A stretch of 6,552 nucleotides of DNA from Pseudomonadota bacterium (GTDB lineage: Bacteria; Desulfobacterota; Desulfovibrionia; Desulfovibrionales; Desulfovibrionaceae): NCBI GenBank assembly GCA_023417745.1, contig JAEZEM010000102.1:1-6552 (forward strand), read 5' to 3'. A program made the translations under genes and the position numbers. How positions within the stretch are numbered: position 1 is the first letter of the stretch; every line of letters begins with the position of its first letter. This document shows, piece after piece, positions 5,644-6,552 of the stretch. The notes under the pieces were generated by a model that saw only the letters and a program-made list of their open reading frames with translations, had not been told where the DNA came from and made no database searches.

Positions 5644-5728
5644 AAGAATCCACCACGATGCCGGCCTGTTCGACGCGCCGGGGCAGCCGCCGTCGCGGCG
5701 CGCCCCGGATTGACGCGTGGAGCCGAAT

Positions 5729-5734
5729 ATTTTA
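5729..5734 (-). promoter_or_regulatory. Possible -10 element for the FapA-family gene
   Basis: On the - strand this reads TAAAAT, five of six to the consensus, inside the only A/T-rich stretch of the divergent gap. The best -35 at a 16-base spacing is CTGATT (5751-5756), only three of six, and it overlaps the opposing TATAAT. Transcription from here would give a leader of about 165 bases for the start at 5554. Confidence 0.3.
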
Positions 5735-5747
5735 GCTTCCCCTACTT

Positions 5748-5753
5748 TATAAT
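5748..5753 (+). promoter_or_regulatory. Perfect -10 element for the acyl-CoA dehydrogenase-like gene
   Basis: TATAAT is an exact sigma-70 -10 hexamer. No recognisable -35 lies 16-18 bases upstream. A TTGACG at 5710-5715 exists but is 32 bases away, too far to work with it. The promoter may therefore need an activator. Transcription would begin near 5760, about 44 bases before the start codon. Confidence 0.45.
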
Positions 5754-5754
5754 C

Positions 5755-5770
5755 AGCGCACACCTGCGCT
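5755..5770. promoter_or_regulatory. Operator-like inverted repeat at the predicted transcription start
   Basis: AGCGCA (5755-5760) and TGCGCT (5765-5770) are perfect inverted repeats around CACC. They begin one base after the TATAAT and straddle the predicted +1 position. This is where a repressor such as a TetR- or GntR-type regulator of fatty-acid genes would commonly bind. No regulator gene is in the window, so its identity is unknown. A short RNA hairpin at the 5' end of the message is the alternative. Confidence 0.4.
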
Positions 5771-5803
5771 CCCGCGCCAGCAACCACGAACCAGGCGAGA
5801 CCT

Positions 5804-6552
5804 ATGGAAACCCTACGTACTCTCCCGGGCGACGATGTCCGGCAAATCATGTGGCGCTACGCCGACCGCTTCGATCTCCAGATGGCCGTGCAGTCGGCCC
5901 GTTCCGTGGCCCGGGGCGTCGTGGCCCGCATGGTGGCCGACGGCGTGCGCCATTCCCATGAATGGACTGAACAAAAGGACTCGTTGCTGAAAACCTTCGA
6001 CGAAGCCGGCATCACCGCCGTCTTCCTCGATCCCCACCAGGGCGGCTTCATCGAAGGGCCGAAGAACATGGCCCTGTCCCTGGTCGCTTTCGAACTTTCC
6101 TGGGTCGACGCCGGCGCGGCCACCTGCTCCCTGGCCAACAACCTGGCCCTGTCGCCCATCCACGAGCGCGGCACCACCGAACAGCGCGACCACTACATGA
6201 CCCTGTGCGCCCCGTCCCCGGATCGCGCTCCCTGGCGCGGCGCGTTCGCGCTGACCGAGCCCATCCCCTACGTCGGCGTCGACACCGGAGTCCTCACCGG
6301 CAAGGTGCGCGTCGATTCCTGGGAAGACGGCCAGGAGCCCATCCTGCACGTCGAAAAGCGCGGCCGCTTCATCACCGGCATGGACTTCGCCAACTACGCC
6401 ACCGCCGCCGTGGACACCGCTGACGCGCGCATCAAATCCTCCTGCATCATCATCCTGGAAGAGACCGACCCGGGCTTGTTCGACCGCGGCGCGCCTACGC
6501 TGAAGATGGTGCACCAGCTGTCCTCCACCCGCGACCCGGTCTTCAACCTCAA
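5804..6552 (+). CDS. Acyl-CoA dehydrogenase-like flavoprotein (5' part, cut by window edge)
   Basis: The first 249 residues are present, and the frame runs off the window without a stop. Acyl-CoA dehydrogenases use FAD to introduce a 2,3-double bond into acyl-CoA and pass electrons to ETF. The helical N-terminal domain includes RMVADGVRHSHEW and EAGITAVFLDPHQGG (67-81), the family's 'G...PEEYGG'-like region. AATCSLANNLALSPIHERGTTEQRDHY (105-131) matches the 'G...Q...YL' part. GAFALTEP (146-153) is the conserved flavin/substrate strand, and GRFIT (187-191) the later 'K.fIT' strand. The usual AGSD after FALTEP is replaced by IPYVGVDTG, with a longer insert. The catalytic Glu region is beyond the edge. 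The start has a modest ribosome site, AGGCGAG at 5793-5799. It is divergent from the FapA-family gene. The substrate is unknown. Confidence 0.82.
   Translation, partial: METLRTLPGDDVRQIMWRYADRFDLQMAVQSARSVARGVVARMVADGVRHSHEWTEQKDSLLKTFDEAGITAVFLDPHQGGFIEGPKNMALSLVAFELSWVDAGAATCSLANNLALSPIHERGTTEQRDHYMTLCAPSPDRAPWRGAFALTEPIPYVGVDTGVLTGKVRVDSWEDGQEPILHVEKRGRFITGMDFANYATAAVDTADARIKSSCIIILEETDPGLFDRGAPTLKMVHQLSSTRDPVFNL

Noticed and set aside
4340..5713. A 457-codon + strand frame opposite the FapA-family gene
   Set aside because: The - strand encodes a recognisable beta-helix protein over the same bases. The + product is low in structure and rich in Ala, Gly, His and Asp, and no ribosome site supports it.
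5710..5738. Promoter using TTGACG (5710-5715) with a -10 at 5733
   Set aside because: The -35 is good, but the sequence 17 bases on, TAGCTT, matches only three of six. The perfect TATAAT at 5748 is too far away to pair with it.
5813..6514. A 233-codon - strand frame opposite the dehydrogenase
   Set aside because: The opposite strand carries FALTEP and other family motifs. This product is Gly/His/Val-rich without a domain.
1..6552. CRISPR arrays, tRNA/rRNA genes, insertion sequences, phage or toxin-antitoxin genes
   Set aside because: No regularly spaced repeats, clover-leaf or rRNA-like segments, transposase frames or terminal repeats were seen in reading both strands.

Overview
The window is GC-rich, densely coding bacterial DNA. 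Protein character and gene company suggest a sulfate-reducing deltaproteobacterium of the Desulfovibrio / Solidesulfovibrio type. This is an inference from remembered family resemblance, not a database match. Seven genes are supported. Six are complete, and one acyl-CoA dehydrogenase-like gene runs off the right edge. No RNA gene, insertion sequence, CRISPR array or prophage gene was seen.

Left part (1-1632, + strand): a compact sulfur-carrier cassette. A 99-residue protein of unknown function (57-356) overlaps by four bases (GTGA) a 76-residue MoaD/ThiS-type ubiquitin-fold protein ending in Gly-Gly (353-583). After a 149-base GC-rich structured spacer comes a HesA/MoeB/ThiF-type adenylating enzyme (733-1632). 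The last two form a carrier/activator pair: the enzyme would adenylate the C-terminal glycine of the carrier so that it can take up sulfur. Such small-protein/MoaD/HesA sets are known beside tungsten-containing aldehyde:ferredoxin oxidoreductase genes in anaerobes. The upstream gene is outside the window, so that link is a prediction.

Middle part (1633-4286, + strand): a plausible sigma-70 promoter precedes a GAF-domain protein (1702-2985). Its C-terminal half looks like a histidine-kinase dimerisation/phosphoacceptor region but has no ATPase domain. A class III PLP aminotransferase of the acetylornithine aminotransferase type follows (3075-4286) with its own strong ribosome binding site. An A/T-rich hairpin at 4300-4319, able to work in both directions, separates it from the convergent gene.

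Right part (4287-6552): a FapA/DUF342 family protein lies on the - strand (4442-5554). A divergent acyl-CoA dehydrogenase-like gene starts at 5804 on the + strand. Their shared 249-base gap carries a perfect TATAAT, a perfect 16-base inverted repeat at the predicted transcription start, a possible opposing -10 for the FapA gene, and a 12-base palindrome plus a G5/C5 hairpin in the FapA-gene leader.

The most interesting items are the uncharacterised 99-residue partner of the MoaD/HesA pair, the GAF protein with an H-box but no kinase domain, the operator-like repeat before the dehydrogenase gene, and the unusual FALTEP context in that dehydrogenase. Nothing here amounts to a clearly new multi-gene system. 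The left-hand cassette is the best candidate for one that is poorly described.
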